A stretch of DNA of 64,000 bases from Oleiphilus messinensis (GCF_002162375.1 NZ_CP021425.1:3790766-3854765), one strand, 5' to 3'. Shown: positions 1 through 8,885, counted from the stretch's first letter. The notes: a model not told the origin generated them from the letters alone. Numbers and translations: made by a program.

Positions 1-462
1 CAGCAAAAACTTCACGTGCTCAGGGGGCTCTTCCAGGGTTTTCAGGAGCGCGTTAAAGCTGGATTGGGATAACATGTGCACCTCATCGATCAGGTACACT
101 TTAAATCGCCCTCGGGTAGGAGAATATTGAACGTTATCGAGAATTTCCCGCATATCCTCGACTTTGGTGCGGGACGCCGCGTCAATTTCGATCAAATCAA
201 CAAATCGACCTTCCGAAATCTCCTGACAGGCACTGCACACACCACAGGGCGCAGACACCACCCCCTGTTCACAGTTAAGACATTTTGCCAGAATCCGCCC
301 GATTGTGGTTTTCCCCACCCCCCGGGTACCGGTAAATAAATAAGCATGATGAAGCCGCCCACTGTCCAAAGCATGCACCAAGGCTTTTAAAACATGCTCC
401 TGACCGACCAACTCGGCAAAACTTTTTGGTCGCCATTTCCGGGCTAAAACTTGATAACTCAT
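1..462 (-). CDS. dnaX: DNA polymerase III subunits gamma/tau, N-terminal part (cut by window edge)
   Basis: Clamp-loader ATPase that opens and loads the beta sliding clamp at the replisome. The first 154 codons are present; the gene runs off the left edge. Translating the minus strand from an ATG at 462 gives MSYQVLARKWRP, the family's usual start. A P-loop GTRGVGKTT follows near residues 49-57. Next come four zinc-binding cysteines in the pattern CLNC...PCGVCSAC (about residues 63-78), and then the Walker B/DEAH-like stretch LIDEVHMLS near residue 132. All of this is typical of full-length DnaX, so the call is firm. Whether the tau/gamma frameshift site exists cannot be seen because the middle of the gene lies outside the window. 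The 4.5S RNA gene lies upstream on the same strand. Confidence 0.97.
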   Translation of the reverse strand, partial: MSYQVLARKWRPKSFAELVGQEHVLKALVHALDSGRLHHAYLFTGTRGVGKTTIGRILAKCLNCEQGVVSAPCGVCSACQEISEGRFVDLIEIDAASRTKVEDMREILDNVQYSPTRGRFKVYLIDEVHMLSQSSFNALLKTLEEPPEHVKFLL

Positions 463-815
463 ACTTCCTGACTCTGGCTTTGCGGACTCATGGCTGCTCT
501 TTACAAGCTCAAGGCTGTCTTTTAGGGTTCACTTCTCGTGCGTTTGCTCGAATAGCCGGAGATTGTAACAGATCTTCTGAACAGTGGCAGACTTTATCGG
601 GATTACTCGCGGATGATCAACAGGCAATTTCCATGTATTCGCATAACGGCATGACCAAATCAACGCGAACAAGAAATGGAGCATTCTCGATTACCATAGG
701 GAGCGCCAGGGTGGCTTTTCCAGACGCTCCTGGATGCCTTTATAACGATTTTTATTTGGTGAAATGGTTACTGGAACTTCAGATGAAAAATTAAGAGGGC
801 ACTATCGAGAGATTT
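463..815. other. Intergenic stretch upstream of dnaX
   Basis: About 350 bases between the dnaX start and the 3' end of the 4.5S RNA. It should hold the dnaX promoter, reading on the minus strand. An open frame on the plus strand covers part of it and runs into the dnaX 5' end, but it has no recognisable protein features. I see no other supported feature. Confidence 0.5.
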
Positions 816-930
816 GGGTGGCATCTTCTGCCAGCCACATCCCGGCACACAGTCCACCGCTACGGCTGCTTCCTTCCGGACCTGACCGGGTTCACGGTTT
901 CATGTTGCGGGAGGACCGGCAAAAGACACC
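816..930 (-). ncRNA. ffs: Signal recognition particle 4.5S RNA (small bacterial type)
   Basis: RNA scaffold of the signal recognition particle; it binds Ffh and targets ribosomes making membrane proteins. On the minus strand the conserved apical domain is intact: GGTCAGGTCCGGAAGGAAGC, followed by GCAGCC and the GTGCCGGGATGT segment of the E. coli RNA. The ends pair over 13 positions (GGTGTCTTTTGCC with GGCAGAAGATGCC, allowing G-U pairs). This fixes the 5' end near 930 and the 3' end near 816, with a terminal CCACCC as in E. coli. The length of about 115 nt fits the small gammaproteobacterial form. The exact ends are inferred from pairing. Confidence 0.95.
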
Positions 931-1211
931 ATAACGGGTGAGCATGTTATGAAAGTCACCACTGAGGCGCCAGTTGCAGCAGCGTTGTTTCCTGCTGTCC
1001 CCAAGCGAGCGCGAATTCTAACAAAGACATTAACAAAACTGCAATGCCTATTTGCAGTTTTTACCGGGATTTCTTCTAAAAAGCACATTAAATGAATTGT
1101 TTAGCGCATTTTTCAAACAGCACTTTCAAATTCATCAAGGCTGATGGTCACAGAATACACTATAATTTGTGCACTGCCACAGCCCGCTAACTTTGTGCTG
1201 ATGAACCGGAC

Positions 1212-2207
1212 ATGCCCGACACTGTGAACTCAGAAATTGTTGATTATGACGCGCTATACACGCTTCTCGAACCCAGACTTGGGGATGTTCATACACGTCA
1301 GCGCATTGGCATTGAAAAACACTACCACCAGAAAGTCTACGACCGGAAGCGCAGACTGCTTTATCTTGAAAACTGGTACTCGATTCATGGTCTTATGCGC
1401 GGGATTCTCAGAGCATCCGGGTTTTACTGGCGCGGTAAACGCAACGCACTGAACATCCAGACTCGGTATAACACACTGTATAGCCCACTGATACCCACCC
1501 GATTTCATAACTTCCAAATACTGCACCTGAGTGACCTGCACATTGATATGTCACCGGAATTCGTACATGCCTTGATTTCTGCAGTACGGGCTGTCAATTA
1601 CGACATGGTTGTGATGACGGGTGACTACCGAGGGCTGACTTTTGGCTCCTTTCAGGAAACCCTGAAACGCCTGGCCTTGCTAAGAGTTCATCTTAAAGGG
1701 CAAGTCTATGGCGTGCTTGGGAACCATGACTGCCTTGGCATGGTGCCTGAGATGGAAAAGCTGGGCATTCAAATGCTGATGAATGAAAATTGCAGCATTT
1801 CGCTGTCACCAGAAGCACCAGAAGCACAGCAAACTGAAAAAATTTACCTTGCAGGCATTGATGATGCGCACTTCTTTCGGGTAGACAACATAGAGAAAGC
1901 ACGTGCCGGCATTCCTGACAATCAATTCAGCCTGCTCTTGAGTCACACACCGGAAGTTTACTTGCAAGCTGCCCATGCCGGCTTCAATGCCTTTCTCTGT
2001 GGCCACACCCATGGTGGCCAAATCTGCCTGCCGGGGGGAACGCCCATCATACTGGATTCCAACTGCCCCCGTTATGTCGGGAAAGGGGCTTGGCACTGTG
2101 GTGCGATGCAGGGATATACGTCTGTCGGGGCTGGCTCATCAATTATTGATGTTCGCCTGAACTGCCTGCCGGAAATTACTATTCATCGCCTGCACCAGAG
2201 CAAATAA
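1212..2207 (+). CDS. Calcineurin-like metallophosphoesterase (YaeI-like)
   Basis: Probable di-metal phosphoesterase of 331 residues. The catalytic motifs appear in order: LSDLHID (about 115-121), GDYRG (about 138), GNHD (about 171-174) and GHTHGGQICLPGG (about 263-275). The GHTHGGQ form and the spacing are those of the YaeI branch, whose members act on phospholipid- or UDP-sugar-linked phosphates; the substrate here is unknown. A tail of about 100 residues rich in Arg, Lys and Tyr precedes the catalytic domain, with no clear signal peptide. This is longer than usual for the family and may be a membrane or RNA contact region. The gene converges on the CarS-like gene at 2241. Its stop codon lies inside a 16-bp tandem duplication. 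Confidence 0.85.
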   Translation: MPDTVNSEIVDYDALYTLLEPRLGDVHTRQRIGIEKHYHQKVYDRKRRLLYLENWYSIHGLMRGILRASGFYWRGKRNALNIQTRYNTLYSPLIPTRFHNFQILHLSDLHIDMSPEFVHALISAVRAVNYDMVVMTGDYRGLTFGSFQETLKRLALLRVHLKGQVYGVLGNHDCLGMVPEMEKLGIQMLMNENCSISLSPEAPEAQQTEKIYLAGIDDAHFFRVDNIEKARAGIPDNQFSLLLSHTPEVYLQAAHAGFNAFLCGHTHGGQICLPGGTPIILDSNCPRYVGKGAWHCGAMQGYTSVGAGSSIIDVRLNCLPEITIHRLHQSK

Positions 2208-2232
2208 TCCTCAGCACAAATAATCCTCGGTA
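2201..2232. repeat. Two-copy 16-bp tandem repeat across a stop codon
   Basis: CAAATAATCCTCAGCA is followed at once by CAAATAATCCTCGGTA, two 16-bp units differing at two positions. The first unit contains the TAA stop of the phosphoesterase gene. It looks like a simple local duplication between two convergent genes. Confidence 0.8.
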
Positions 2233-2240
2233 AAGCACCG

Positions 2241-2738
2241 TCAATGGGGATGCCGACGAACACCTAATAGAAATAGAACCGGTGAAATGATCCATCCCGA
2301 CAATACAAACCCCAGAATGATCACACCGGCCTCAATCATTGAGTACCCCCAAACCGGCATGAAGACCAGAACCGGCAAAAGGGTTTCAAGCAATTGATCA
2401 ATCAGAAAAAAACGAGCACTCGATGACATACCCAATCGACGCTTGAAAAAGCTGGTTAACAAATCCCCTACCATACATAAACAAGCAAACAATAGAGCAC
2501 TGAGTCCACCCAAACCAAACAGACTACCCGCCAGCGAAGTTAAAAGCAGTGACGCAACCACTCCGCGGTACGTCTTGGTGCGCCCGAACAGGCGTTGGCC
2601 ATCCCCGAGCGCGATACCAAAATCAATTGGCCAGGTAAAATGGCGACGCAGCATGTAACGCGCAAGCACGGGGGCACCGTTGGCCACCAGCAACAGTAAA
2701 ATCAAAATTCCCGAAACGTGATAATCTATATCAGCCAT
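2241..2738 (-). CDS. CarS/CDP-archaeol synthase-family integral membrane protein
   Basis: Polytopic membrane protein of about 165 residues. The conserved signature of the CarS (DUF46) family is visible: NGAPVLARYM at the N-terminus, then PIDFGIALGDGQRLFGRTKT followed by YRG, then GDLLTSFFKRRLG and DQLLETLLP. In archaea this family transfers CMP from CTP to digeranylgeranylglyceryl phosphate; bacterial members are widespread but their substrate is not settled. Four or five hydrophobic segments separate the motifs. A GTG five codons upstream (2753) is an alternative start; I prefer the ATG at 2738 but the choice is not secure. The gene is convergent with the phosphoesterase. A role in CDP-activated lipid synthesis is inferred from the family only. 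Confidence 0.8.
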   Translation of the reverse strand: MADIDYHVSGILILLLLVANGAPVLARYMLRRHFTWPIDFGIALGDGQRLFGRTKTYRGVVASLLLTSLAGSLFGLGGLSALLFACLCMVGDLLTSFFKRRLGMSSSARFFLIDQLLETLLPVLVFMPVWGYSMIEAGVIILGFVLSGWIISPVLFLLGVRRHPH

Positions 2739-2806
2739 GCTATTGTAAACCACAGCCCTTCATTACCTAGGTTATAGATTGTAGATTCAGGGAACTCAAT
2801 TTTAAC

Positions 2807-3412
2807 ATGCAAATTCTTTCAGACTGGGTCTTCAACTGGTTACGTGGCCGAAAGCGTCGCAAAGACCTGAAAATGAAATCCCGGCATTTACTCGCCAAGC
2901 TCAACGAAGTCGACCCGCAAACCCGAGCCATGATTCTCGCCATGGCAGCCATTTTCAGAAAGCGTGTGATCGATAAATCAGCACAGCTCTCTAAAGCCCT
3001 TAATCATCCGGACAAGATGAGTAAAGAGCGACTCGGACTGATATTTGAACTCCTGCAAGCCATTCAAAACAAAATGATTCAGGAAAAGTCCGCCCTGGAT
3101 GCAAAGCTGGACGAGCTTAACATCCATGATCAGGCAAAAGTTACCCATTGGGAAAAGTCCGTACTGGGAATGGATTTATGGTTAATTACCATTGGCTCCG
3201 CCTATCACCCTCCAATGCAACGGAAGGCATCCAGTATATGGCAGCTACTGGATAACGCTTCTGAGCATATAGAGAGCGCCATACAATCCCTGCGTGCACT
3301 GGAAAGCACCGTCGATCAACTCGATCCGGGTAAGCACAAAATGTACGGAGCAATCGACGACGCCCAATGGCGTGCACTTTGCGACTTCCGACCAGCGTTC
3401 TTTAATGACTAA
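2807..3412 (+). CDS. Hypothetical protein, helical
   Basis: Protein of 201 residues that I do not recognise. It has no signal peptide or membrane segment. The N-terminal third is very basic (RGRKRRKDLKMKSR near residues 14-27), and the rest is rich in Leu, Ala, Lys, Glu and Gln in a pattern expected for amphipathic helices, for example around residues 60-110. It stands alone between the divergent CarS-like gene and the downstream EAL gene. Codon use looks like that of its neighbours, so it is probably a real gene, but nothing here points to a function. Confidence 0.7.
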   Translation: MQILSDWVFNWLRGRKRRKDLKMKSRHLLAKLNEVDPQTRAMILAMAAIFRKRVIDKSAQLSKALNHPDKMSKERLGLIFELLQAIQNKMIQEKSALDAKLDELNIHDQAKVTHWEKSVLGMDLWLITIGSAYHPPMQRKASSIWQLLDNASEHIESAIQSLRALESTVDQLDPGKHKMYGAIDDAQWRALCDFRPAFFND

Positions 3413-3531
3413 ATTCCCACAGTCAAAAAGATACAACGTTACAGAAGCGCTACAAATGTACTGTTGTATCTAAACCCCCCAATCCATTAGGGTCTATACT
3501 GAAAACAAAAACAACAATTAAAGGCCTGAAG

Positions 3532-6183
3532 GTGTTCATAACAAAACTGACTGCTGCACTTCGTTTCGTTGTATGGCTGGTTACCGTTATGGTGACAATG
3601 CCCGCTATTGCTGCGCCAGTTCTGGTCTCACCCAATGTTGATGAGATACGCCTCGGGCAACACAGTTACTATCTTGAGGACCCGGAGAATCGCCTGGATA
3701 TCGGCGATACCCATCGACTTGCGAAGAACCATTGGCAACCATCACCATCAGATATCCCTAATTTCGGCTATACCGATTCAACATACTGGTTTCGGCTACA
3801 ATTCAACTACTCAGGCACTGAACCTGATCGGCGGTTGCTGGCGATCGACTATGCACTGCTAGATCAAGTCTCCGTTTATGTCTTTAAGCACAAGGTATTG
3901 TCCCGTGAGTACCACACTGGAGACACCCTTCCCTTTGATACGAGACCACTGACCCACAGGGACTTCCTGTTTCCCATAGCCTTCCAACCCGGCGAGGAAA
4001 CCACCGTATTCATACGCGTGAAGACCCAAGGCTCGACACAGGTTCCCATGTCACTCTGGAAAGAACAGGCCTACTTGCTTTCCGACCAAACACGACTGAT
4101 TAGCCAAAGCATCTATTACGGCATGATGATTGTAATGGTGCTGTATAACTTTTTCCTGTTCCTGTCCCTCCGGGAACGGGCCTATCTTTACTATGTTGGT
4201 TTTGTATTCTCATTTCTTTGCATGCAAGCCAGCATGCACGGCGTACTGTTCCAATACGTGTTTCCGGATCTACCCAGCCTGCAGGAACTGTTCGTGCTGT
4301 TTTTTGTGCCTTCCACCATGCTTTTCTCCTGCTTGTTTACAGAGTCGCTGTTGCGCCTTAAATCCTATGCACCCCGCCTCTCCCAAAGCTTGAGACTTAT
4401 CATTGTGTTGAGCCTGGGGTGCATCGCGGGCGCATTTGTACTCCCCTATGCAACGTCGACTCAGGTTTCCGTATTTCTTGTTATACCGGCCAGCATCCTA
4501 ATTTTCGTAAGCGGCCCTATTGCGTGGTACCGGGGCCACAAAGTCGCAAGATTTTTCACCATTGCCTGGTTCTCCCTCCTGATGGGGACAACCGCAGCGG
4601 CAATGAACAAATACGGCATTATTCCCCGTAACGGTATTACAGAATATGGCCTGCAATGGGGTTCTGCCCTGGAAGCGATTTTACTGAGCTTTGCACTCGC
4701 CGACATGCTCAACCGGGAGCGCGAAGCCCGCTTTAAAGCGCAACATGCAAAGCTTGAAGAAGCACGTCGCCGTGAAATCGCAGAACAAAAGCTCATTTAT
4801 CAGGCAACCCACAATGCGACCAACGGTTTTCCCAATGTCACGGTATTTCGCAATCGCTTGCTCGACATTCTGCAATCGCCCCAGCCTCAAGTGAGACGCT
4901 ATATTATCGTCATGATTCACCTGAACCGTTTTCATGAAATCAATAAAACACTCGGACACCTCAACGCAGAAGTCATTCTGCAGCGTTTTTCCAATCAGCT
5001 TACGGCGAACCTGGATCTATTGGAAACCACCGTTGTAATGGAAACCACAGCCTCTGGTGACCATTGTATCGCTCACCTCGAAGGGGCTCTTTTTGCCAGT
5101 CTGCATTGGCTGAACGACGGCCTGGATGAGTTCGTGGTGGATATCCGGCGATTCCTGAGCAAAATCAGCGAACCGGTAAAATACCAGGATATGAATATCG
5201 ACCTCGGCCTGTCGCTGTCGATCACCCCGAATAATGACGAGAGCCTCGAAACCTGGATGCGCAACGCACAAATCGCAGTGGAGTTGGCGGAAGCACAAAA
5301 TGACCAGATTTGTGTCTACAGTCCGGATATCAACCCCTACAACGAGCGTCGCCTAAGATTAATGGGTGAACTGAAAACCGCCCTGGATAGCGATTCCCTG
5401 GAACTGCATTATCAGCCACAGTGGTGCTACCAGAAACAATGTGTCACCGGATTTGAAGCGCTTATCCGCTGGCCACACCCGACATTAGGCATGGTATCAC
5501 CTGACGAATTCATCCCCTTGGCCGAGAAAACCGGGCTGATTCGGTATGTAACGACCTGGGTCATAGACCGAGCCTTAAAAGATCGAAAAACATTATTATC
5601 CCATCGAGACTTCAAAGACGATGAAAGCCCTCTGCATAAAGACATTGCCATCAGCGTAAATATTTCTGCGATGAATCTCCGGGAGAATGATTTTGTACAG
5701 ATGATTCAAAAACAAATACAGAAATATGATATCGACCCGCAGCACCTGATCCTTGAGATTACTGAAACCTCAGTTATGCAAGAACCTGAGCAGGCGCTTT
5801 CAAGACTGAAACAACTCAGCGCTCTGGGTGTGCGTCTGTCGATTGATGATTTCGGTATCGGGCACTCTTCCCTCAGCTACATCAAAAAACTGCCTGTTCA
5901 GGAAATCAAAATTGACCGGTCATTCGTGATGGAAATGGATAAAAGCCGAGACGACGCGGTCATTGTGGAAACCACATTACGCATGTGCCACAACCTGGGC
6001 TACAAAGTCGTCGCCGAGGGTATTGAAAACCTGCAAATTTTCAAATCCCTTGAACAGATGACCTGTGATTACGCACAAGGCTATTACCTATCCAAACCCA
6101 TGCCACTCAACCAAGTAACCAAATGGTTAAAATCCCATCAAGTCATCACACCACAATCGCCTCAAATTGCTTCACAATCCTGA
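3532..6183 (+). CDS. 7TMR-DISM sensor with degenerate GGDEF and intact EAL domain
   Basis: Membrane sensor of 883 residues predicted to hydrolyse cyclic di-GMP. Order: signal peptide (1-27), periplasmic 7TMR-DISMED2 domain (about 35-170), seven-helix 7TMR-DISM block (about 180-395), short coiled coil, GGDEF-like domain (about 425-590) and EAL domain (about 605-875). The GGDEF loop is replaced by EGALF and the LTGLPNR motif by TNGFPNV, so cyclase activity is unlikely. The EAL domain keeps FEALIRW, EITETS, IDDFGIGHSS, EIKIDRSFV and VAEGIE, the residues needed for metal binding and catalysis. The start is a GTG preceded by AAGG at good spacing. It is a single-gene unit just before tRNA-Ser. The ligand of the periplasmic domain is unknown; the family is proposed to bind carbohydrates or similar small molecules. 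Confidence 0.9.
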   Translation: MFITKLTAALRFVVWLVTVMVTMPAIAAPVLVSPNVDEIRLGQHSYYLEDPENRLDIGDTHRLAKNHWQPSPSDIPNFGYTDSTYWFRLQFNYSGTEPDRRLLAIDYALLDQVSVYVFKHKVLSREYHTGDTLPFDTRPLTHRDFLFPIAFQPGEETTVFIRVKTQGSTQVPMSLWKEQAYLLSDQTRLISQSIYYGMMIVMVLYNFFLFLSLRERAYLYYVGFVFSFLCMQASMHGVLFQYVFPDLPSLQELFVLFFVPSTMLFSCLFTESLLRLKSYAPRLSQSLRLIIVLSLGCIAGAFVLPYATSTQVSVFLVIPASILIFVSGPIAWYRGHKVARFFTIAWFSLLMGTTAAAMNKYGIIPRNGITEYGLQWGSALEAILLSFALADMLNREREARFKAQHAKLEEARRREIAEQKLIYQATHNATNGFPNVTVFRNRLLDILQSPQPQVRRYIIVMIHLNRFHEINKTLGHLNAEVILQRFSNQLTANLDLLETTVVMETTASGDHCIAHLEGALFASLHWLNDGLDEFVVDIRRFLSKISEPVKYQDMNIDLGLSLSITPNNDESLETWMRNAQIAVELAEAQNDQICVYSPDINPYNERRLRLMGELKTALDSDSLELHYQPQWCYQKQCVTGFEALIRWPHPTLGMVSPDEFIPLAEKTGLIRYVTTWVIDRALKDRKTLLSHRDFKDDESPLHKDIAISVNISAMNLRENDFVQMIQKQIQKYDIDPQHLILEITETSVMQEPEQALSRLKQLSALGVRLSIDDFGIGHSSLSYIKKLPVQEIKIDRSFVMEMDKSRDDAVIVETTLRMCHNLGYKVVAEGIENLQIFKSLEQMTCDYAQGYYLSKPMPLNQVTKWLKSHQVITPQSPQIASQS

Positions 6184-6296
6184 ATTTGCAGAGAATACAC
6201 AGTAATTTCAAATAGAGTGTTGCTTTTTAATTTATGCTGTTATAGAGTAGCGCACCTCAAAACAAGGCACGCAAGTCTTGATTTGAAACAGTTTTT

Positions 6297-6384
6297 GGTG
6301 AGGTGTCCGAGCGGTCGAAGGAGCACGCCTGGAAAGCGTGTATACGGCAACGTATCGAGGGTTCGAATCCCTCCCTCACCGCCA
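6297..6384 (+). tRNA. tRNA-Ser (anticodon GGA)
   Basis: Class II tRNA of 88 nt with encoded CCA. Acceptor GGTGAGG pairs with CCTCACC. The anticodon stem CACGC/GCGTG holds the loop CTGGAAA with anticodon GGA (6331-6333), reading UCC and UCU. There is a long variable arm (TATACGGCAACGTAT region) and the T-loop GTTCGAATC. A terminator follows directly. Confidence 0.98.
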
Positions 6385-6390
6385 AAACAA

Positions 6391-6421
6391 AAAAGCCCGG
6401 TTTTCATACCGGGCTTTTTCA
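6391..6421 (+). terminator. Rho-independent terminator after tRNA-Ser
   Basis: AAGCCCGG pairs with CCGGGCTT across an eight-base loop and is followed by a run of T. It sits seven bases after the CCA end. The right arm is also the left end of a longer direct repeat shared with 9551-9660. Confidence 0.9.
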
Positions 6422-6512
6422 TTTCTGCGATTTCAATCCGACTTAATCGGTGAAAGGTAATCCGCCTCACTCACCGGCTCATACTATTAAACGTCTTTCC
6501 CGTCCGGTGTTA
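6404..6512 (-). pseudogene. Decayed 3' remnant of the cupin gene at 9579
   Basis: About 105 bases match 9551-9660 in the same orientation with scattered substitutions. Read on the minus strand, the stretch gives DGKDV, two stop codons, then YEPVSEADYLSPIKSD and a stop. The intact cupin ends DGKNVEWYEPVSDADYL then APIKSD and a stop. The copy therefore keeps the last codons and the natural stop but has in-frame stops and no upstream part. Similarity also continues beyond the coding region into the right arm of the tRNA terminator. This marks a past duplication or insertion next to the tRNA. Confidence 0.8.
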
Positions 6513-6798
6513 TCAGACTACTAGAGCCATCTCAATAAATGGAAAATACAAACTGGCTTTATCGAATCATCCTAGGCGATCATATGCATTAACCGGACGT
6601 GATAGCGTCCGAGCTCATTGCTCTGGAAATTCACGCCACTCCCCCCTAAGGAATCATGCACAAAATTAGTGGTGAATCACAAAGCTTTTTCTCAGGCGTC
6701 CATTGTTTTACAAAGATGCTCCCGCCGGGAACCTTTACCAAAGTCTTTATTGGCTGCGAAGGCATAAAAATATACTCATCTAAACATCTCAACTCTCA
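6513..6798. other. Intergenic stretch without recognised feature
   Basis: About 285 bases between the cupin remnant and the thioesterase gene. I see no gene, RNA or repeat that I can support. It may hold further unrecognisable decayed sequence. Confidence 0.4.
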
Positions 6799-7188
6799 CT
6801 ACCGATTCGGTAGTCTATAGGCGGTTCCTGTAAACACCGCTACCTTCGTGCCGACATCATCCGAGATAATCACTTCGTAGTGTGCAATTTTTTTTGACCC
6901 GGAAATCAATTGCGCTTTTGTCAGTAATCTTTCACTTTTCGGCTTGTTTAGGTAACGAATATCCGCCTGCATACCAATCGATACCTGTTGAGTATTGCAG
7001 GCAGCAGCAAATGCAATATCCCCCAGTGCAAAAATGACTGCTCCGTGAATCGTTCCTAATCCATTTTTATGTTCTTCTCTGATTTCTAACACACACCTGA
7101 CGGTGTTTTCGCCCTCATCTAACAGTTTTATACCCAAACTTTTTGCAAAAGCATCATTTTGAATATAAGTCGCCGTTTGCTGTGCCAT
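6799..7188 (-). CDS. PaaI-like hotdog-fold acyl-CoA thioesterase
   Basis: Small cytoplasmic thioesterase of 129 residues. The hotdog signature GTIHGAVIFALGDIAFAAAC (about 45-64) matches the PaaI group, which releases CoA from aryl- or acyl-CoA esters. The aspartate in ALGD and the HG pair are at the expected positions. Length is normal for the family. The start is supported by AGAGGT eight to nine bases upstream. The gene is divergent from the GlxA-type regulator at 7310. A second hotdog gene lies at 8442, so the patch may handle aromatic or acyl-CoA compounds. Substrate is not deducible. Confidence 0.88.
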   Translation of the reverse strand: MAQQTATYIQNDAFAKSLGIKLLDEGENTVRCVLEIREEHKNGLGTIHGAVIFALGDIAFAAACNTQQVSIGMQADIRYLNKPKSERLLTKAQLISGSKKIAHYEVIISDDVGTKVAVFTGTAYRLPNR

Positions 7189-7309
7189 TTATCGATACCT
7201 CTTCGTTGAAAATGTCGAAGCTAACTTTACCAAACAGACATAAGTTGACCGATGCCCTATAATGACTTTATCCAGTCTGATCGGGCCATAATATCCAAAA
7301 GGGCAAATA

Positions 7310-8278
7310 ATGAAAACTGTCGCTGTACTTGTTTATGAAGGCTGTTGGGCAATGAATGTGTTTTTGGTTAATGACCTGTTTAGAATCGTCTCTCTCGTTG
7401 AAAATCATCTTGGTTTGGAACAAAGCTATCAGGTACGGAACGTCTCCATAGACGGTGGAAAAGTCGTCAGCGCCTGTGGTGCTGCCATTTTTGCTGATAG
7501 CAAATTGACTGATCACGACCATTATGACTTAATCGTCATTCCGGCAATGGAAGGAACAAAATTAGAAAACCCACCAAAGGAATACAGCCAAATAACGAAC
7601 TGGTTAAGCCCAAGAATTATCGGCAATATGCCAGTTCTTTCGATGAGTACGGCCGCTTATCTTATTGCGCGAACAGGCCATGCCAGTAAGGTATTAATGG
7701 CAACACACTGGGCTTTTGCAAGAAAGTTGAGTCAATTATTTACGGAAAGTCGATTTACAAGTCATGAGAGTTACTTAATGGATGAAAATCTCTATACAAC
7801 GGGCTCCCTCAGCGGCGCCACGGATGCCTTATTGGGCTTGATTGCCCAAGACAAGGGTAATGATTTTGCCCAACTAGTCGCCTCTCACCTTTTGCTAAAC
7901 TCCCCCAAAAACCTCTCGCCTATTTTACCGGGAACGCGAAACCATACTGACGAACAGATACTCAACATTCAACAATGGATTGAGCAAAACTATTTGGATG
8001 TTGTCAGCATAGAGCAGCTGGCGACCCGGTTTGGGTTCAGCGAAAGGAATCTAAAAAGGCGTTTTAAAGGAGCGACAAAACTGCCAGTCATTCAATATCT
8101 TCAGAAGGTCAAAATTGATAAAGCCAAAAAGCTATTACTATCAACAAACCTTTCTGTAAAAGAGATTGCTTACCAAGTTGGTTATACCAACGATAGCTTT
8201 TTTTCAAAGCTGTTTAGGTCGCAGACTGGCGAGTCTCCGGGACTTTGGAAACAATCGGTGTTAGCAACAGGAAGTTGA
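7310..8278 (+). CDS. GlxA/FtrA-type transcriptional regulator (DJ-1/PfpI-like plus AraC HTH)
   Basis: Regulator of 322 residues. The N-terminal half (about 1-185) has the DJ-1/PfpI (GATase1-like) layout starting MKTVAVLVYEGC and including YDLIVIPAMEG. The cysteine usually found at the nucleophile elbow appears as a serine (VLSMSTAAYLIARTG), so enzyme activity is unlikely. The C-terminal half (about 225-318) holds two helix-turn-helix motifs, SIEQLATRFGFSERNLKRRF and SVKEIAYQVGYTNDSFFSKL, typical of AraC/XylS. It is divergent from the PaaI-like gene with 121 bp between, so it may control it. Members of this group often respond to amino acid or quaternary amine metabolites, but the effector here is unknown. 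Confidence 0.9.
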   Translation: MKTVAVLVYEGCWAMNVFLVNDLFRIVSLVENHLGLEQSYQVRNVSIDGGKVVSACGAAIFADSKLTDHDHYDLIVIPAMEGTKLENPPKEYSQITNWLSPRIIGNMPVLSMSTAAYLIARTGHASKVLMATHWAFARKLSQLFTESRFTSHESYLMDENLYTTGSLSGATDALLGLIAQDKGNDFAQLVASHLLLNSPKNLSPILPGTRNHTDEQILNIQQWIEQNYLDVVSIEQLATRFGFSERNLKRRFKGATKLPVIQYLQKVKIDKAKKLLLSTNLSVKEIAYQVGYTNDSFFSKLFRSQTGESPGLWKQSVLATGS

Positions 8279-8371
8279 AACACTTCGATACACTCCACAC
8301 ATTTCTACGGTCATGATTGGTCTCACGCCTATAGCTTAATGCAATAAGGAAATAATTCTTGCAAAACCATT

Positions 8372-8411
8372 TACTTCATATATAAACTATTATTACTTCA
8401 TACATGAAGTA
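8372..8411 (+). promoter_or_regulatory. Two tandem MarR-type operator sites
   Basis: TACTTCATACATGAAGTA (8394-8411) is a perfect inverted repeat with 8-base arms around AC. A second copy, TACTTCATATATAAACTA (8372-8389), matches it at 15 of 18 positions and starts exactly 22 bp upstream, two helical turns. Both lie just before the hotdog gene at 8442. A third match sits before the marR gene at 9330-9347, which links the regulator to this promoter. Confidence 0.7.
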
Positions 8412-8441
8412 TATAATTAAATATTCAATGAGGATTTCTCT

Positions 8442-8885
8442 ATGAGCCAATTTTTAGCAATGTTTCAACAAATGGGTGGCGACGCTTTTTCTCAGGGAAT
8501 CGGGCAAGTAGCTCCATACTTTTCAACCATCGACCCTGCCATTACCGACTTTAAACCCGGCTATTGTGAGCTCACCCTGAAAAATCAGAAAAAAGTGCAT
8601 AACCATTTAGGCACCATTCACGCTATCGCGATGTGTAATGCGGCAGAATTGGTGGCTGGCATGACAACGGATGCCTCGATACCTAAAGGGGCGCGCTGGA
8701 TTCCACAAGGAATGACCGTGCAATATCTCGCCAAGGCCAAGACAGACTTAAAAGTGGTCTGTGATGCAGAAAACGTGGATTTTTCACAAGCGGGCGAAGT
8801 GATCGTTCCTGTTGCTGCGTACGATACCGATGGCAACAAGTGTTTCTCTGCAGATATTACGATGAATGTGAAGCACGCGGAATAA
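8442..8885 (+). CDS. DUF4442-like hotdog-fold protein
   Basis: Protein of 147 residues with the hotdog-family stretch HNHLGTIHAIAMCNAAELVA (about 51-70), as in DUF4442/YiiD-type thioesterase-like proteins. These bind acyl-CoA or acyl-ACP; activity of this subgroup is poorly defined. No signal peptide. The start has GAGGA at good spacing. It is preceded by two MarR-type operator sites and followed convergently by the marR gene at 8901, so it is probably repressed by that regulator until a ligand appears. Together with the PaaI-like gene at 6799 it makes a second hotdog gene in this small patch. Confidence 0.8.
   Translation: MSQFLAMFQQMGGDAFSQGIGQVAPYFSTIDPAITDFKPGYCELTLKNQKKVHNHLGTIHAIAMCNAAELVAGMTTDASIPKGARWIPQGMTVQYLAKAKTDLKVVCDAENVDFSQAGEVIVPVAAYDTDGNKCFSADITMNVKHAE

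Noticed and set aside
426-794. Plus-strand frame of 122 codons upstream of dnaX
   Set aside because: It overlaps the dnaX start on the other strand, has no known motif, and its region should be the dnaX promoter.
900-1088. Minus-strand frame of 62 codons overlapping the 4.5S RNA 5' end
   Set aside because: It overlaps the RNA gene and has no protein features.
6240-6470. Minus-strand reading frame over tRNA-Ser that contains GGEGGIRTLDTLPYTRFPGV
   Set aside because: This is the well-known false protein produced by the antisense of tRNA-Ser genes; the tRNA is certain.
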